From Leptospira tipperaryensis (GTDB taxonomy: Bacteria; Spirochaetota; Leptospiria; Leptospirales; Leptospiraceae), in the NCBI RefSeq assembly GCF_001729245.1, contig NZ_CP015217.1, positions 2,532,001-2,596,000 of the forward strand: a stretch of 64,000 bases of DNA, in the 5' to 3' direction. Shown here in pieces: positions 38,903 to 49,915 of the stretch. Within the stretch, counting starts at the first letter, position 1. Every line of letters starts with the position of its first letter. Under the pieces are notes generated by a model, which was given only the letters and a program-made list of their open reading frames with translations, made no database searches and had not been told where the DNA came from. Position numbers and translations under genes: made by a program.

Positions 38903-40141
38903 TCATTCTTCTAATTTGAATTCTTCCATCGAAAGAGAATACAATCCCCTCGACGTTTTGTCGAAGGTAGGAAAATAAACCCGACCTTCAAAGGGAACTG
39001 CGACCGAAATATCCGCGATCTTAGAACCGTCGTGCATCGAATAATACAAAGCTCGTTTTGCCTTCGAGTCCAAGACAAGGATTCCCGTTTTTTTGGAGAT
39101 GGGTAAAATTCCCTGAGGAAGAGACAAAAGAAAAGATTTGATCCAAGGGTTTTTATGAACGAAGTTGATCAGTCCCGATCTTCGTTTAATAATTCCCACC
39201 CAGATTCTTCCCTTCTCGTCTCTTTCCAATCCATCAGCTAAACCGGGTAAATTTTCAAAAAGGACTTCCGATTTTCCTTCGTTTCTTCCCGATAAAAAAG
39301 CGCGTAAGATTCTAAACTTGGTGGTTTCGGTAAAAACGACGGACTCGTCTTCTTTTGTTTCTCCTTCTTCCAATAGGATTCCGTCCACAAACGTAAATCC
39401 GCCTAACACGAGTGTGATGGACTCTTGTTTCCGGTCATACATCCAGAGTTTTCCGTGGGGGTAGAGTCCGATCGCTTCCGGAACCGCTCCGCTTCCCATG
39501 CCCGCGTCGTCCCGTTCAAAGGGTTCGCTGATATAGATACGATTTCCGTCCTTAGATATCGCAAGATCATTGCAAAGAGAGAACGGTCTTGAGTTCGACG
39601 GATTTAAGTCCTTTAAAAGAATGGTCCGCCTTTCGGAAAGAGTATAAACTTTTTCGAATATTTCTCTTTCTGTTTTTGGGAGATCGACGACCAAAGGTTT
39701 GAGATTTTTTGTCGCGATATCGATCTCATACAAACCGACTCGGTCTTTTTTGTCATACGATTCTCCGCCCAATCGGGAAGCACATACAAGAATCTTGTCC
39801 TTTTTTTCGTTTGTGTATTGCATCCCCGCAGGATTGACCGGAGGACGAATCCATTGTGACGCCTTTCCCGTGTTTGTATCTAGTTTCCAAATCCAGCCGT
39901 CCATTCCGGACGCGTATCCGACCTTTTTTACGGAATCAAAGATCAGATCGTCGTGACCGGGAAGATCGTTCGTCTCGACTTTCAATCCGTCCAAAAAAGG
40001 GTCCTTCTTTGCCTCGACTTCTAAGATTTTTGGAGAAACTTCTCCCAGGAAAACCGCCCCTCCAATTTTTATTTTTCCGGGATTACAACCGATAGATACA
40101 AAAACGATTAAGAATATTAAAATAGTATGATTTACTTTCAT
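38903..40141 (-). CDS. Strictosidine-synthase/SMP-30-like beta-propeller lipoprotein
   Basis: 412 residues. An N-terminal signal sequence ends in a lipobox-like VSIGC (about residues 14-18), then a six-bladed propeller of the strictosidine synthase / gluconolactonase superfamily: CNDLAISKDGNRIYISEP, FVDGILLEE, LPGLADGLERDEKGRIWVG and the late KKTGILVLD repeat. Family members hydrolyse lactones or esters or act on alkaloids; no function can be fixed. The ATG at 40141 overlaps the M24 gene stop (ATGA). A paralogue lies at 42107-43381. Confidence 0.82.
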   Translation of the reverse strand: MKVNHTILIFLIVFVSIGCNPGKIKIGGAVFLGEVSPKILEVEAKKDPFLDGLKVETNDLPGHDDLIFDSVKKVGYASGMDGWIWKLDTNTGKASQWIRPPVNPAGMQYTNEKKDKILVCASRLGGESYDKKDRVGLYEIDIATKNLKPLVVDLPKTEREIFEKVYTLSERRTILLKDLNPSNSRPFSLCNDLAISKDGNRIYISEPFERDDAGMGSGAVPEAIGLYPHGKLWMYDRKQESITLVLGGFTFVDGILLEEGETKEDESVVFTETTKFRILRAFLSGRNEGKSEVLFENLPGLADGLERDEKGRIWVGIIKRRSGLINFVHKNPWIKSFLLSLPQGILPISKKTGILVLDSKAKRALYYSMHDGSKIADISVAVPFEGRVYFPTFDKTSRGLYSLSMEEFKLEE

Positions 40142-41025
40142 ATTGAATTCTGTAATTTCCTTTCTCTTTTTACGTGAGGAACTTCTTCGTCCAGCCAATA
40201 GGCCCTGTCTTTTTCGACCACGAGAATCTCTTCGAATTTAAAACCGGTTTTTCCTCTGCCGAGATGCGGCTCGATCGCCCACAATCCGATTTTATCTCCT
40301 TCGTGGTCCGGAGTTAGGAGTTCCGGTAGGACTTTGTGCGTCAGGAATTCGTATGACCCTTGCAGACTAAACCAACTCGCAAAACTGACCGGCAACAGGG
40401 GAAATGAAAAATTGGGAAGATGCACTTTATAGACTCGATGCCCTAAAACCGCAAACGGATATAAAGAATGTACGTTATCAAAGCCGTTCTCTTTTGCGTC
40501 CCGATCGATCTTCCACCAAATTTCCGACGCACTCATAGACGATGAAAAGTATTCGGGAATTTCTTTTCGAAGTTTGAGAAGATATTCCATTCCCAAATCC
40601 AATTCCTGATTTGGGACCAAGGAAGAAGAATAACCTATATCTCCGATGTAACCGTTGACTACCGGCGAAACGTCCAGAATAAAAGATTCATGAGACGTTA
40701 GTCGCTTCTTTCCAGGATGAAACTGGGTGAAACGTTTGTAACCGTCAAACCTCGCGTGTTCTCCGAACCAAGCAAAGGGCCGGTGAAGAAAGGCCTTAAC
40801 TCCGTGGTCTCTTAAAAATTCTTCCATCCGTTTTGCGGTTTGAAGCTCGGTCCATCCTTCCCGCATTTCTTTTTCAGTTTCGGTCACACATTGATACGCC
40901 AACCTTTGAGCTTTTAAAAAACCCGCCTTCTCTTCCTCGTTCGGAGTTTTAATCGACTCGGAATTGTATCTGGAAATTTTGGAGGAAAGTTTGGATAAGA
41001 ATCCCTTTTCTGTTTGTACTGGCAT
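40138..41025 (-). CDS. M24-family metallopeptidase-like protein
   Basis: 295 residues with a pita-bread fold. Metal ligands are all recognisable: FILDVSPVVNGYIGDIG (two Asp, about 130-146), GHRVYKVHLP (His, about 195), LWAIEPHLG (Glu, about 250) and FKFEEILVV (Glu, about 265). It is shorter than aminopeptidase P and lacks an N-terminal creatinase domain, so it may be a single-domain methionine-aminopeptidase relative with another substrate. It overlaps the downstream propeller gene by 4 nt and lies 97 bp after the AraC regulator on the same strand, suggesting one regulated unit. Confidence 0.8.
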   Translation of the reverse strand: MPVQTEKGFLSKLSSKISRYNSESIKTPNEEEKAGFLKAQRLAYQCVTETEKEMREGWTELQTAKRMEEFLRDHGVKAFLHRPFAWFGEHARFDGYKRFTQFHPGKKRLTSHESFILDVSPVVNGYIGDIGYSSSLVPNQELDLGMEYLLKLRKEIPEYFSSSMSASEIWWKIDRDAKENGFDNVHSLYPFAVLGHRVYKVHLPNFSFPLLPVSFASWFSLQGSYEFLTHKVLPELLTPDHEGDKIGLWAIEPHLGRGKTGFKFEEILVVEKDRAYWLDEEVPHVKRERKLQNSI

Positions 41026-41122
41026 AATTTCTTCCCTAGGTTCGATGGAGAAAAGACTAACAGATTTGAAAAGGTTTGGATTGAATGATTCCGGTATCCG
41101 TGATTTTTTTTCGATTCAACAA

Positions 41123-41908
41123 TCAATCCGACTCGCAGAATCTGACTTCGATCGATTTCAAATGACCGAAAAAGAGAGAGGGAACAAATCCGAAATTCTC
41201 CTTAAACGTTCGAGTGAAATGCGCCGAATCTGAAAAGCCGGCCGCGTGTGCCGCTTCGGTTAAATTTTTTCCTTCTTTTAAAAGTTTTACCGTGCTCAAG
41301 ATCCGAACCCAGAGCAAATATCTTCTAAGAGGAATCCCCAGATTTTCTTTAAAAAGACGAATCAGTCGGTCTTCGGAGATGGAAAAGTCTTTTCCAATCT
41401 CTTTCATACGAATGCTATCGGGAAGTTCGGTTCGAATTTTATACGCGATCCTTCGGATTCGGTCATCTATGTTTTTTTCCAGTCTTCTAAAAGGGAACAC
41501 ACACTGGAGAAGATCCAGATGTAAATCCCAGGCTTCTTCGTTGTTTAGATTTCCGTTATATAGATATTGCAATCTTTCCATCAAGGGAAGAAACGCAGCG
41601 ATTTCCAATCGTTTGACTTCTCCCGTTTTTACAAAATCGGAAATGGATCCGTATTCATACGTTTCCGGATCGATGAGTAACGCGATCATTTCCACTCCGG
41701 GGGAAATCGTTCTATGATACGTGTTCGGTCCTACCAAGGCTACGCGATATTCTTCCTTTCCGAGTTCGGTTTCGATCGTGATATTTTTTTCCAAGGTGAT
41801 CGCCAAGGTCGCCGCGTAGTGGACGTGAAAGTCAGTCTGCATCGCGTTCGTCGCATACATCACCCTGCTATTCCAAAGATAAAGAATGTCCTTATGAAAA
41901 GAGTCCAA
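41123..41908 (-). CDS. AraC-family transcriptional regulator
   Basis: 261 residues. An N-terminal cupin-like sensing domain (about 10-150) is followed by the two-helix-turn-helix AraC DNA-binding domain: MKEIGKDFSISEDRLIRLF (first HTH, about 183-201) and NLTEAAHAAGFSDSAHFTRT (second, about 220-239). It probably controls the M24 gene and the propeller lipoproteins on either side, all read in the same direction. The inducer is unknown. Confidence 0.9.
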   Translation of the reverse strand: MDSFHKDILYLWNSRVMYATNAMQTDFHVHYAATLAITLEKNITIETELGKEEYRVALVGPNTYHRTISPGVEMIALLIDPETYEYGSISDFVKTGEVKRLEIAAFLPLMERLQYLYNGNLNNEEAWDLHLDLLQCVFPFRRLEKNIDDRIRRIAYKIRTELPDSIRMKEIGKDFSISEDRLIRLFKENLGIPLRRYLLWVRILSTVKLLKEGKNLTEAAHAAGFSDSAHFTRTFKENFGFVPSLFFGHLKSIEVRFCESD

Positions 41909-42106
41909 TTACTTCGAGTACCGGATCCTTACTTTGAATTTCGAAAGAAAGGATTCGTTTCTTATCTTAGAATCCGAAGCGACGCTTCGAGATTGAATGT
42001 CGGTTATTAAAATCGATTCTTTGCACATTCCGGAAAATGATCTTTCAACGGAATTTTACTTTATCAAGAGAAAAATCGGAATTCTTCTAACCTTGTATTT
42101 CTTTTT

Positions 42107-43381
42107 TTAGATCGGATAAGGAATCACATTCAATCCTTTGTAATTCTTTTCATAAACCGAAAGAAAAATTCTTTTTTTGCCGGGAACCACGACGATGAGC
42201 GTAGAAAATAGAGAACCGTTATGCATAACGTAATACAGAGGTTTTGTTCCGTCTTTTGATAAGACGAGCAATCCGGTCTTTCGAGATACGGGCTGAAGAT
42301 TTTCGGGAATATATAACACGATCTTTTTCCAAAATGGATGATTGTGTAACCACGTGATCAATTTGGATCTTTCCACGGCTAAGGCGATCCAGATTCTTCC
42401 TTGAGGATCCCGATCCATTCCGTCGGGAAAACCGGGCAGACCTTCGATTACGATTTCATCTTCACCGGACCTTTCGCCTAACAAGTGCAAACGAATCAAT
42501 CGGAACTTGGAAAGTTCGTTTACAAGGATCGAAGATTCTTTTGTACGATCGGGCGAATATTCGAGTAAAATTCCATCCAGATACGAATAGTTGTGAGCGA
42601 CCAGACTCGCGGTATTTTCTTTTAAATCAAATTTCCAAAGATTTCCGTTTTTGCCCAAGGTGAGAGCCTCGCTCCGTGATTGTACGCTCACTCCTAAGAT
42701 GGCACCCACGTGATCGTAAGGTTCGGTAAAGTAAATTCTTTCTCCGTCGTTACTGATAGCGAGATCGTCTGACTTTTCAACGGCCCTGCTGTTCTCGTTC
42801 GTCATTTTATCAAAACGCAAAGACGGTTGTTTTTCGGACGTATAGAATTTTCCAAGAAGACTTTTTACATTCTTCTCATCCGAGTTCGGAATTTTAGGAA
42901 CTCGGGTTCCGATCTTTCGAATTTGTTTATTAGAAATTCTTAATTCATAGATCCCGGGACCGTCCGGATCGGTTGAATCGTTTTTATTTCCGCGAGACGC
43001 ACAAAAATAAATCAGATCCGGATTTTTCGGATTCGCGACCATTCCGCCCGGCAGCAAAGGGGTTTTTACAAAAGGTTCAGCCTGATTCGTTTTTAGATCC
43101 ACGATCCAAATAAAACCGTCGATCGAAGCTACAAAGGCGCGGTTCAGTTCTTCTTGTAATAAGATCTCGTCCTGAGCCGGAACGTTTGAATTCAAAGTTT
43201 GAATCCCTTTTGCCGCGAGATCCTGAGAATCCTTGACCTTTTCGATTTCCATATTATTCGGAAAATCGATCGGTTCTTGAATTTGTTTTTTAAAATGATC
43301 TTCGGGAAAGACGAGAGTATTCCACAGTACGATTCCAAAAAGAATCGGGATCGAAAGGAAGAAAGTTTTTTTACGGTTCAT
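42107..43381 (-). CDS. Second strictosidine-synthase/SMP-30-like propeller protein
   Basis: 424 residues with an N-terminal signal or anchor (FFLSIPILFGIVLWNTLVF, no lipobox Cys) and a propeller matching the 38903-40141 protein blade for blade: KSDDLAISNDGERIYFTEP, YLDGILLE, LPGFPDGMDRDPQGRIWIA, RKTGLLVLSKDGTKPLYY. It is a paralogue without the lipid anchor. It lies upstream of the AraC gene (198-bp gap) on the same strand; whether it belongs to that transcript is unclear. Confidence 0.82.
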   Translation of the reverse strand: MNRKKTFFLSIPILFGIVLWNTLVFPEDHFKKQIQEPIDFPNNMEIEKVKDSQDLAAKGIQTLNSNVPAQDEILLQEELNRAFVASIDGFIWIVDLKTNQAEPFVKTPLLPGGMVANPKNPDLIYFCASRGNKNDSTDPDGPGIYELRISNKQIRKIGTRVPKIPNSDEKNVKSLLGKFYTSEKQPSLRFDKMTNENSRAVEKSDDLAISNDGERIYFTEPYDHVGAILGVSVQSRSEALTLGKNGNLWKFDLKENTASLVAHNYSYLDGILLEYSPDRTKESSILVNELSKFRLIRLHLLGERSGEDEIVIEGLPGFPDGMDRDPQGRIWIALAVERSKLITWLHNHPFWKKIVLYIPENLQPVSRKTGLLVLSKDGTKPLYYVMHNGSLFSTLIVVVPGKKRIFLSVYEKNYKGLNVIPYPI

Positions 43382-43477
43382 AAAAGGAATCGTAACCTAA
43401 AATACCGAAACTCGCTTGAACGAATCCGGTATTTGACTTTTTTAGAAATGAATTTTTGAAAAAGAATCTGAGCGCGA

Positions 43478-44974
43478 TTATTTCTGAAGAGAGACCATCA
43501 TTGCCTTGTCCTGACCGGGTTCAAAAACCATCATAAACGCGGATTGAAACTTTGTGATTTTTTCGATCTGCCTTCTATAATGGATCACCGCACCGGGATG
43601 AGCTCCTTTCTGGACCGCCAGACGAACCGAACCCGGATTAAAACGGGCTCCCTTCAGCGTATCCTGTTTGAACTTGAGCATATTCAAAATTTTTAATTTC
43701 TTATTATAGTCTTCGAAGACGGATTTAAAAGCCGCTTTTTTGTCTTCGGGAAGATTCCCTCTCGAACGTTGAACTAGGTGTTTGATCTGTTGGATTTTCG
43801 GAAGTATCTTTTCCATCTCCTTCTCACCGAGTTGAATCTTACGGGTGATATCTTGAAAGGAACGATCGTTTTTAAAATGGAAACCGAGTTCGATGTTCAC
43901 GTCCAATTCCGCATTCGAACCTAGGGAACTCAAAGAAATTCCCTCGTTCGTTCTGACCTTACTGGACACAAGGTTTCCGTTCGAACCGTTTAGGATGATA
44001 GAACCCAGAGTATCGATCGTCGAGTTGAGAATCGCCCCTTCGATGATGATATCTCCTTCCGTTTCCAAGCGTGCGTTTTCAATGAACTTAGCCTGGACCC
44101 TTCCTATAACTTGGATGATGTCCTCGCTTCCTCCTTTGATCCCGCCGTGAACAATCAGATCTTGACCGACTTTCACAGTATTACTTTCTAAGTTTCCGTA
44201 GATGACCAAGGATCCGGAACATTCCACAACGGAGCCCGGTTCGATATCTCCTCGAACAATTACGTTCCCGTCGAATTGAATGTTTCCCGTAGAAAGTCCG
44301 ACGTTCCCGGCGATCTGCAATTCGGGAGAAACATTGATGGAAGATTCCGTGACAAAGATAACTCCGTTGGTCGTCGCGTGATATTCTTGAAGTTCTTTAC
44401 CTTCTTCCGTAACATTTCGTTCTTCTATATTATTCCCAACTACGAGCTTGGGTCTTTTGATCGCAGGAGGAGGAATGATATTTCCAAAGACGTCGAAGCC
44501 CGGTGTTCCGGGAGTTCCTTCAAACTTAGTCGCGAGTTTTTCACCGATCTTGACGTTGATGTATCGATCGATGTTTCTAAAATCCGCCCTTCCGTCTTCG
44601 AGGAGTTTAACACGTTTTGCCATCGGATGATAAAAACGAACCCAACCGTTCTCTCCCGGAGTGGGAGCGACACCTTTAGCGACTTCCACTTTGATCGGAG
44701 TAAAATCATTCTTCTTACCCGCTTCATCCAATAGAGTAAGAATCCTTCGAATTTCGTCGGTTAACATTCTTTCTCTATGGATCCCCCACTCCATGATGAC
44801 ACTCCAGAGTTTATCCTTGGATACGGTTTCACCTTTGAGATTGTAAGGTCTTACTGTAAGGATCGCGGAAAGTTGATCGGGAGAAATCGCAATGCTGATT
44901 GCCGACTCCACCGAAATGGGTGAAATTTGAGATTCAGGCGTGGGTGTATTCATTGGTTCGTCGTTCGCATTCAT
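43478..44974 (-). CDS. FapA family protein (DUF342)
   Basis: 498 residues. The family layout is present: an N-terminal domain, GWVRFYHP, a beta-helix of short repeated strands (IAGNVGLSTGNIQFDGNVIV, VECSGSLVIYGNLE, IENARLETEGDIIIEGAI), a Lys/Glu-rich coiled-coil segment (about 385-450) and a short beta end. Polymer-binding or flagellar-assembly roles are known for some members; here no flagellar gene is adjacent. Cytoplasmic, no signal peptide. The 299-bp upstream gap (44975-45273) is AT-rich and shows no feature I can name. Confidence 0.85.
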   Translation of the reverse strand: MNANDEPMNTPTPESQISPISVESAISIAISPDQLSAILTVRPYNLKGETVSKDKLWSVIMEWGIHRERMLTDEIRRILTLLDEAGKKNDFTPIKVEVAKGVAPTPGENGWVRFYHPMAKRVKLLEDGRADFRNIDRYINVKIGEKLATKFEGTPGTPGFDVFGNIIPPPAIKRPKLVVGNNIEERNVTEEGKELQEYHATTNGVIFVTESSINVSPELQIAGNVGLSTGNIQFDGNVIVRGDIEPGSVVECSGSLVIYGNLESNTVKVGQDLIVHGGIKGGSEDIIQVIGRVQAKFIENARLETEGDIIIEGAILNSTIDTLGSIILNGSNGNLVSSKVRTNEGISLSSLGSNAELDVNIELGFHFKNDRSFQDITRKIQLGEKEMEKILPKIQQIKHLVQRSRGNLPEDKKAAFKSVFEDYNKKLKILNMLKFKQDTLKGARFNPGSVRLAVQKGAHPGAVIHYRRQIEKITKFQSAFMMVFEPGQDKAMMVSLQK

Positions 44975-45273
44975 AAATTTCGATCTTTGATCAAAGAGAC
45001 CAAACTTCTTCTCTCTCTCTAATTTCGACTTAAAGAGAAGGAACTTAAATGTAGTATATAAAGTTCCCTTGAATTGAAACTTTTTTTTACTTATATTAGG
45101 ATGAAATCATAAATAAAAAGAAGATCTCATATCAAGTAACAATTCGGACTCCGATTTCTTCCAAAAATCATATCACCTTTCCGCGACATTGCGAGCAAGT
45201 ATTCACATACGAAAATTAGAATTAAAATCGATTTTGCCGGCTATGAGACGTAGTCGGATCGAACAATCCACGC

Positions 45274-46314
45274 CTAAATTTGGTTAAATGCGGAAAAAAG
45301 ATAACTTCCCCAGAATTCAGCCATAGGAAGAATCTCCGTCAAACGCGAGTAAAACGGTAAATGATCGCCATGGGTCAAAAGGCTGGTTTCGAGAAAGACT
45401 GCGGGAACCGTTTGATTCTTCCAAATTAGATTTTGAAGATCCTTTGATTCCTGGGTGGATATGACCGGATCGTTGTCTCCGTGAAGCAAAAAACAGGGTT
45501 TGATACAACGATTGGCAAAAAAGGCGGGAGAAGTTTCTTCTATAAAAGATTCGGGAACCCTCGATCTCAATTGTTTGGCGGCGTTGATTCGAAACTCGGG
45601 ATTCTCCAGAAAGTCTCTTACAAACTTTCGGTCGTCTGCGTTGAGAGCCTGAAAAATCCGAGGACCTTTTTTCAAACCTTCCTCTCTCGAAAGCCCGTTG
45701 TCCAAGGCGGATTCAAAAAAATATTCTTTCAAGAGTTCGGCGTTCGAACGGATGAGATGAACGTAATTGAACATCATCACGTTGACCGCGTAACTTTCCT
45801 TTTCGTAATTCTTAAGAATATAAGGAAAGGTTTGTCCGAAGTTTGCGTAAGAGCCGACCAAAAGTATCGAAGAAAGAATTTTCTGACATTCCGAGTTTGC
45901 TAATGCGACAAAGCCCATTCCCGCGGAAAAACTCGCGGAAAGATACGATATGGGACGTTTTTCTAACGCGTGGATTTGTAAGAATGCGGATCGTATGTTA
46001 GAGACGGTTTCTGCGGTCATGATCAGAGATTTTACTTCGGGGAGTTCCGGAAGATAAACCCGAAAGCCGCGATTGGCGAGGTTTGTTCCGAGCGCGAGAA
46101 TTCTCGGATCGTCGATGCCCCGGGCGCTCATTCCGTGTTGAAGATAGATGATCGGAGCGGAAGGATTGTTTTCCTTTTCCAGAATTTTCGTTCGCAGAGA
46201 AAGAGAATTCGGAATACTCAGAGAAATTTCCGTTATGCGCGCTTCCTTCGGAGTTTTGAAACCGGAGTAATCGATTAAAAACGGAAGGCCTTTCCAAAGG
46301 TGTAAAGAACTCAT
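45274..46314 (-). CDS. Alpha/beta hydrolase
   Basis: 346 residues. The oxyanion loop is YLQHGMSARG (about 57-66); the nucleophile elbow reads SASFSAGMG, with Ser in place of the first Gly of GxSxG; the acid is in CFLLHGDNDPVIS and the His in LTHGDHLPF. A complete Ser-Asp-His triad is therefore plausible. Several hydrophobic stretches lie in the lid region. No signal peptide. Ester substrates cannot be predicted; it stands alone between FapA and the CheX pair. Confidence 0.82.
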   Translation of the reverse strand: MSSLHLWKGLPFLIDYSGFKTPKEARITEISLSIPNSLSLRTKILEKENNPSAPIIYLQHGMSARGIDDPRILALGTNLANRGFRVYLPELPEVKSLIMTAETVSNIRSAFLQIHALEKRPISYLSASFSAGMGFVALANSECQKILSSILLVGSYANFGQTFPYILKNYEKESYAVNVMMFNYVHLIRSNAELLKEYFFESALDNGLSREEGLKKGPRIFQALNADDRKFVRDFLENPEFRINAAKQLRSRVPESFIEETSPAFFANRCIKPCFLLHGDNDPVISTQESKDLQNLIWKNQTVPAVFLETSLLTHGDHLPFYSRLTEILPMAEFWGSYLFSAFNQI

Positions 46315-46532
46315 TCCAAATTAAGGTTTAAGGAGCGGTAAAAATCTCTACAAAAATTTTTAGTCCCGGAACGGATTTTTTAAATCTTTCTCGAAAGATC
46401 CGTTGCTCGTTTTAAGAATTTGTATCCAAAATCCGCAGTGAAAACCTTTGGAAAAAAAGACTAGAGGCTTTATAAAATTAAGGCCCGCGCCTAAGAAAAG
46501 ACTCGATTTGATTTCGGAGATTCAAACGTGAT

Positions 46533-48163
<1,631 letters not shown>

Positions 48164-48222
48164 AAGCTGGGTGCCGTTAATATAGTTAACGGGCAGATTC
48201 CGATACCTCTGAACCAATTTTT

Positions 48223-48966
48223 ATGAAGTTGTACAACGAACTCGCAGAATTCTACTTTGATATTGAAAAACCCGCTCGTAAGATCGATTCGGAAGCTAAG
48301 TTTTTAGATCGCCTTTTCCGCAAACACAGAATCATGACGATTTTGGATATGGGCTGCGGAACCGGAGAACACGTCCGTTACTTTCAATCCCTCGGCTACA
48401 GACCCAAGGGAATCGATTCTTCCTCGCGGATGATCGACGTCGCAAAAAAAAGATATTCTCACTGCAAGTTTGACGTTGCTCCCATGCAGAAGTATCAATC
48501 CGGTTTTCTTTTGGATTGTGTCATCAGTCTTTTCGGTTCGTTTAACTATCTCTTAACGAACGAAGAGATCGATTCCACTCTCAAGCTCATCGAACAAAAT
48601 TTGAAACCGGCGGGTCTTGCCATTTTGGAAGTCTGGAACGCGGAGCCACTCCGAGCGATCAAAAGAAAACCGATCACTCCCGTGGCTCAGATCAAATCTC
48701 AGAACGCGACGATTCAGAGAAACAGAGGTTTTCGTCTGGTCAGGGCCGATACCTCGACGATGGTGGAAGTCAACTATATCTATCAGATCAATACCCGTGA
48801 AATCAGAGACAAACACGTTATGCGCGTTTTCTATCTTCCCGAGATCGAAAAGATGATCCTCAGACATAAATTCGAAATCATGCACGTCTACTCCGGCTTT
48901 AACGAAACCAAGTTTAAGAATTCCGCCGGAAGAATGATTCTGGTTTTAAAAAGAAAAAGCGCTTAG
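48223..48966 (+). CDS. Class I SAM-dependent methyltransferase
   Basis: 247 residues. Motif I ILDMGCGTGEHVRYF (about 40-54), motif II GIDSSSRMIDVAKKR (about 66-80), then FDVAPMQKYQ and DCVISLFGSFNYL (motifs III-IV). It belongs to the small-molecule (ubiE/bioC-like) group. No substrate domain is recognised. Divergent from the degenerate-GGDEF gene. Confidence 0.88.
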   Translation: MKLYNELAEFYFDIEKPARKIDSEAKFLDRLFRKHRIMTILDMGCGTGEHVRYFQSLGYRPKGIDSSSRMIDVAKKRYSHCKFDVAPMQKYQSGFLLDCVISLFGSFNYLLTNEEIDSTLKLIEQNLKPAGLAILEVWNAEPLRAIKRKPITPVAQIKSQNATIQRNRGFRLVRADTSTMVEVNYIYQINTREIRDKHVMRVFYLPEIEKMILRHKFEIMHVYSGFNETKFKNSAGRMILVLKRKSA

Positions 48967-48995
48967 TTTCCTTTTCCTTGAAAATGTTCCTTTTC

Positions 48996-49694
48996 TTATT
49001 TTGGAATCGTCACTTCCCAACGATAGAGTTGCGATCGGATTCCAAGAAAGAAATAAGGGAAAATCCGATACGTGAACCCGATCGTAAACGGAAACGTCGG
49101 CCCCACGATTTTTCCCCAGAACGTATAAGTAGTCCCTGCTTTCAAATTATAGTATTCGGCGACTCTTTCGTCGTTTAAACTCGGATCTTCCCAACTCTCT
49201 CCGGTATCTCCCATTTCCAACGGTATCTTAAAAAGATATTCGAATTCTTTATCCGATTTAGAACCAATGGAGGTGATCATTTCTTCTTCCGCGATTCCCT
49301 CTTCCGAGTAATTGGATTTATAAATGGAAAATGTTGGCCCGGAACGATTGCGAGCGAATTCAAATTGCCTCTTCACTCCGGATTCATCCCAAGGAAATTC
49401 CTTTCTCAGTAAAGCATTTCCGATGAATACTTTGCGTTTCGGATTTCCTCTTTCGATCGGATAAAATTCAAAACGAAAAAAACAGTGGTGACCTTTGCAT
49501 TCTCGTTTGTCCAAAAAGTCGATATCGGTGATCAAACGAAAATAAAGATTGTTCGCTTCTTTTCGTTCCAATTTTACGGAATGAATTTTGAATTCGGTTG
49601 TGGCGCAGTTTGTTAAAAGTAAGAGAAGAATCGCAAAGACGATTTTTAGGATCGCAAGCGTTTTCCGTTTTTTTGGATTGAGACCTTTTTTCAA
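48996..49694 (-). CDS. Lipoprotein of unknown function
   Basis: 232 residues. A signal peptide (about 13-28) ends LLLTNC, with Cys30 as the probable lipidated residue. The mature part is mainly beta and includes a short ECKGHHC segment that could hold a disulfide or metal. No family recognised. Faces the methyltransferase gene tail to tail. Confidence 0.75.
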   Translation of the reverse strand: MKKGLNPKKRKTLAILKIVFAILLLLLTNCATTEFKIHSVKLERKEANNLYFRLITDIDFLDKRECKGHHCFFRFEFYPIERGNPKRKVFIGNALLRKEFPWDESGVKRQFEFARNRSGPTFSIYKSNYSEEGIAEEEMITSIGSKSDKEFEYLFKIPLEMGDTGESWEDPSLNDERVAEYYNLKAGTTYTFWGKIVGPTFPFTIGFTYRIFPYFFLGIRSQLYRWEVTIPK

Positions 49695-49915
49695 TCGATT
49701 CTCCCGTTTCTATCTCGCATCGAATTCCGATTCAAATAACAAGTCAAGATTCGAGATCGACAATTGTTTTCACTTTTCTCCGAAAATAAAATGCTCCGAA
49801 TTCATCCAAAAAAATAGAATTCTTTCTTTTCGAAAAGGAAGAAGAGGATTCGATTCTTTCAAAAAGTCCTTGCCCAACGTAGAGAAAGACTCATCTAATA
49901 ACTCGGGAGAATTTT

